Position numbers and translations under genes: made by a program
Part shown: positions 63,352 to 64,000 of the stretch, piece after piece
How the letters are laid out: each line of letters begins with the position of its first letter
How positions within the stretch are numbered: the first letter of the stretch is position 1
The notes under the pieces: generated by a model
Seen by the model: only the letters and a program-made list of their open reading frames with translations
Databases searched by the model: none
What the model was told of the DNA's origin: nothing
Source of the DNA: JAFEBO01 sp044221315
GTDB lineage: Bacteria; Planctomycetota; Phycisphaerae; Phycisphaerales; UBA1924
Assembly (NCBI GenBank): GCA_044221315.1
Contig: JBGAPK010000010.1
Location: forward strand, 62,001 to 126,000
DNA: 64,000 nucleotides
Reading direction: 5' to 3'

Positions 63352-64000
63352 TCAGAAGCAGACGAGCGTGTCGTACGCCTGGGAGAACATGACGAAGTCC
63401 GAATCGTCGGTGAGGGTATCGAAGTTCAGGTCACCGGCGATGTTCGTCAGGTCGTTGTAGTACTTCGCGAAGAAGACGAAGTCGTTATCGTCCACGCCGC
63501 CGTCGCCGTTGAAGTCGGACGGGCAACCGCCGCTCGGGCCGCGGTTGTTGCTGTCCAAGGTGATGACAGCGGTCAAGCTGCTCCCGCGGGTGCTGCGGGC
63601 GCCCCAACGCTCGTTGGCGAAGAAAGCGGTGCCCATGGTGACGGCCAGGTAGTACTGGTCGGCCGAGAGCGATCCGCCGTTCTGGTTGTTGAGGGGCAGG
63701 CCGAGGGTGGTCTGGCTCGGGTCCAGCGGGGTCTGGCCGCGGCTGGCAGCCGTGCCGTACGACAGCTGAGCGAACGAACCGCCGCAACCCCAGGGGCCGT
63801 CGCCGCCGCCGTTGTTGTCGTTGAAACCAGCGCCGGCGTAGCTGATGCTGCTGGCGTTGGCAAGGAATCCGTTGTTGTTGTAGAGGCAGAAGTTCCACTC
63901 GCCGACAACCGACGAACCGGGCTGGGTAATGTCCATGTAGGTCACATCCGACAGCTCGCTGCCGTCGCTCTGGTTGAACTGATTGGTCGTCGGGAGATTG
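63352..64000 (-). CDS. Secreted protein with two-Cys dockerin-like tail, N-terminus beyond right edge
   Basis: The minus-strand frame is open from base 63999 to the stop at 63352 (215 residues), so the N-terminus lies outside the window. A GTG at 63945 is internal and not a likely start. The visible part is Asn/Gly-rich and beta-like (NFCLYNNNGFLANASSISYA, GVGARSTRGSSL-type strands). The tail reads CPSDFNGDGGVDDNDF, GDLNFDTLTDDSDF, ending LVCF: the central Cys pair is absent, as in the ThuA-like family, and the last residue is Phe. Function unknown. Confidence 0.78.
   Translation of the reverse strand, partial: NLPTTNQFNQSDGSELSDVTYMDITQPGSSVVGEWNFCLYNNNGFLANASSISYAGAGFNDNNGGGDGPWGCGGSFAQLSYGTAASRGQTPLDPSQTTLGLPLNNQNGGSLSADQYYLAVTMGTAFFANERWGARSTRGSSLTAVITLDSNNRGPSGGCPSDFNGDGGVDDNDFVFFAKYYNDLTNIAGDLNFDTLTDDSDFVMFSQAYDTLVCF

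Overview
This window is a high-GC chromosomal segment that I read as planctomycetal, most likely class Phycisphaerae. The grounds are the C-terminal 'GC-type dockerin' tails on most of its proteins, a planctomycete-style ECF sigma factor next to a transmembrane Ser/Thr kinase, and NPCBM, laminin-B and FG-GAP secreted proteins. I assign 35 protein genes. 28 of them visibly end in the same roughly 65-residue module: two EF-hand/dockerin-type Ca loops (DxNxDGxVDDxDF), usually four conserved Cys, and almost always Cys-Pro as the last two residues. A 29th gene (1-3240) leaves the window before its C-terminus. I saw no RNA genes, insertion sequences, integrases or CRISPR arrays.

Layout. Positions 1-15.4 kb carry eight genes, all on the minus strand: a huge FG-GAP propeller protein (cut by the left edge), a small secreted protein, a GH13 amylase-like enzyme, two tandem paralogues with triplicated ThuA-like domains (one frameshifted), a serine beta-lactamase-like hydrolase and two small secreted proteins. 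At about 15.5 kb the orientation flips around lpdA (dihydrolipoyl dehydrogenase), the only clear housekeeping enzyme. Positions 17.2-37.3 kb are a plus-strand run of ten tailed secreted proteins: a second GH13, a PQQ-type sugar dehydrogenase, a lipase-like hydrolase, a beta-helix repeat protein, propellers, a laminin-B protein and others. An orphan half dockerin module lies at 37.4 kb. Positions 37.5-40.5 kb hold a minus-strand Ser/Thr kinase and ECF sigma factor. Positions 40.9-60.0 kb are a second plus-strand run of ten tailed proteins, including two metzincin-type metalloproteases, a large FG-GAP protein, a third ThuA-like paralogue and a tandem pair of propeller paralogues. Positions 60-64 kb are minus-strand: a DUF1579 protein, a GT4 glycosyltransferase with a fused Rossmann-like domain, a membrane protein and a final tailed protein cut by the right edge.

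How the genes may work together. Nearly every tailed gene is a self-contained cassette with its own Shine-Dalgarno, signal peptide and variable N-terminal function, and several have a recognisable -35/-10 promoter. They share one C-terminal address tag. The simplest reading is a family of exported proteins (glycan-active, proteolytic, adhesive) displayed through a common calcium-dependent, disulfide-stabilised tail, in the manner of a cellulosome or amylosome. No cohesin-like receptor is recognisable here. The kinase and sigma factor are plausible but unproven regulators. The island appears to have grown by duplication, gene conversion and 3'-module shuffling, because no mobile element is visible.
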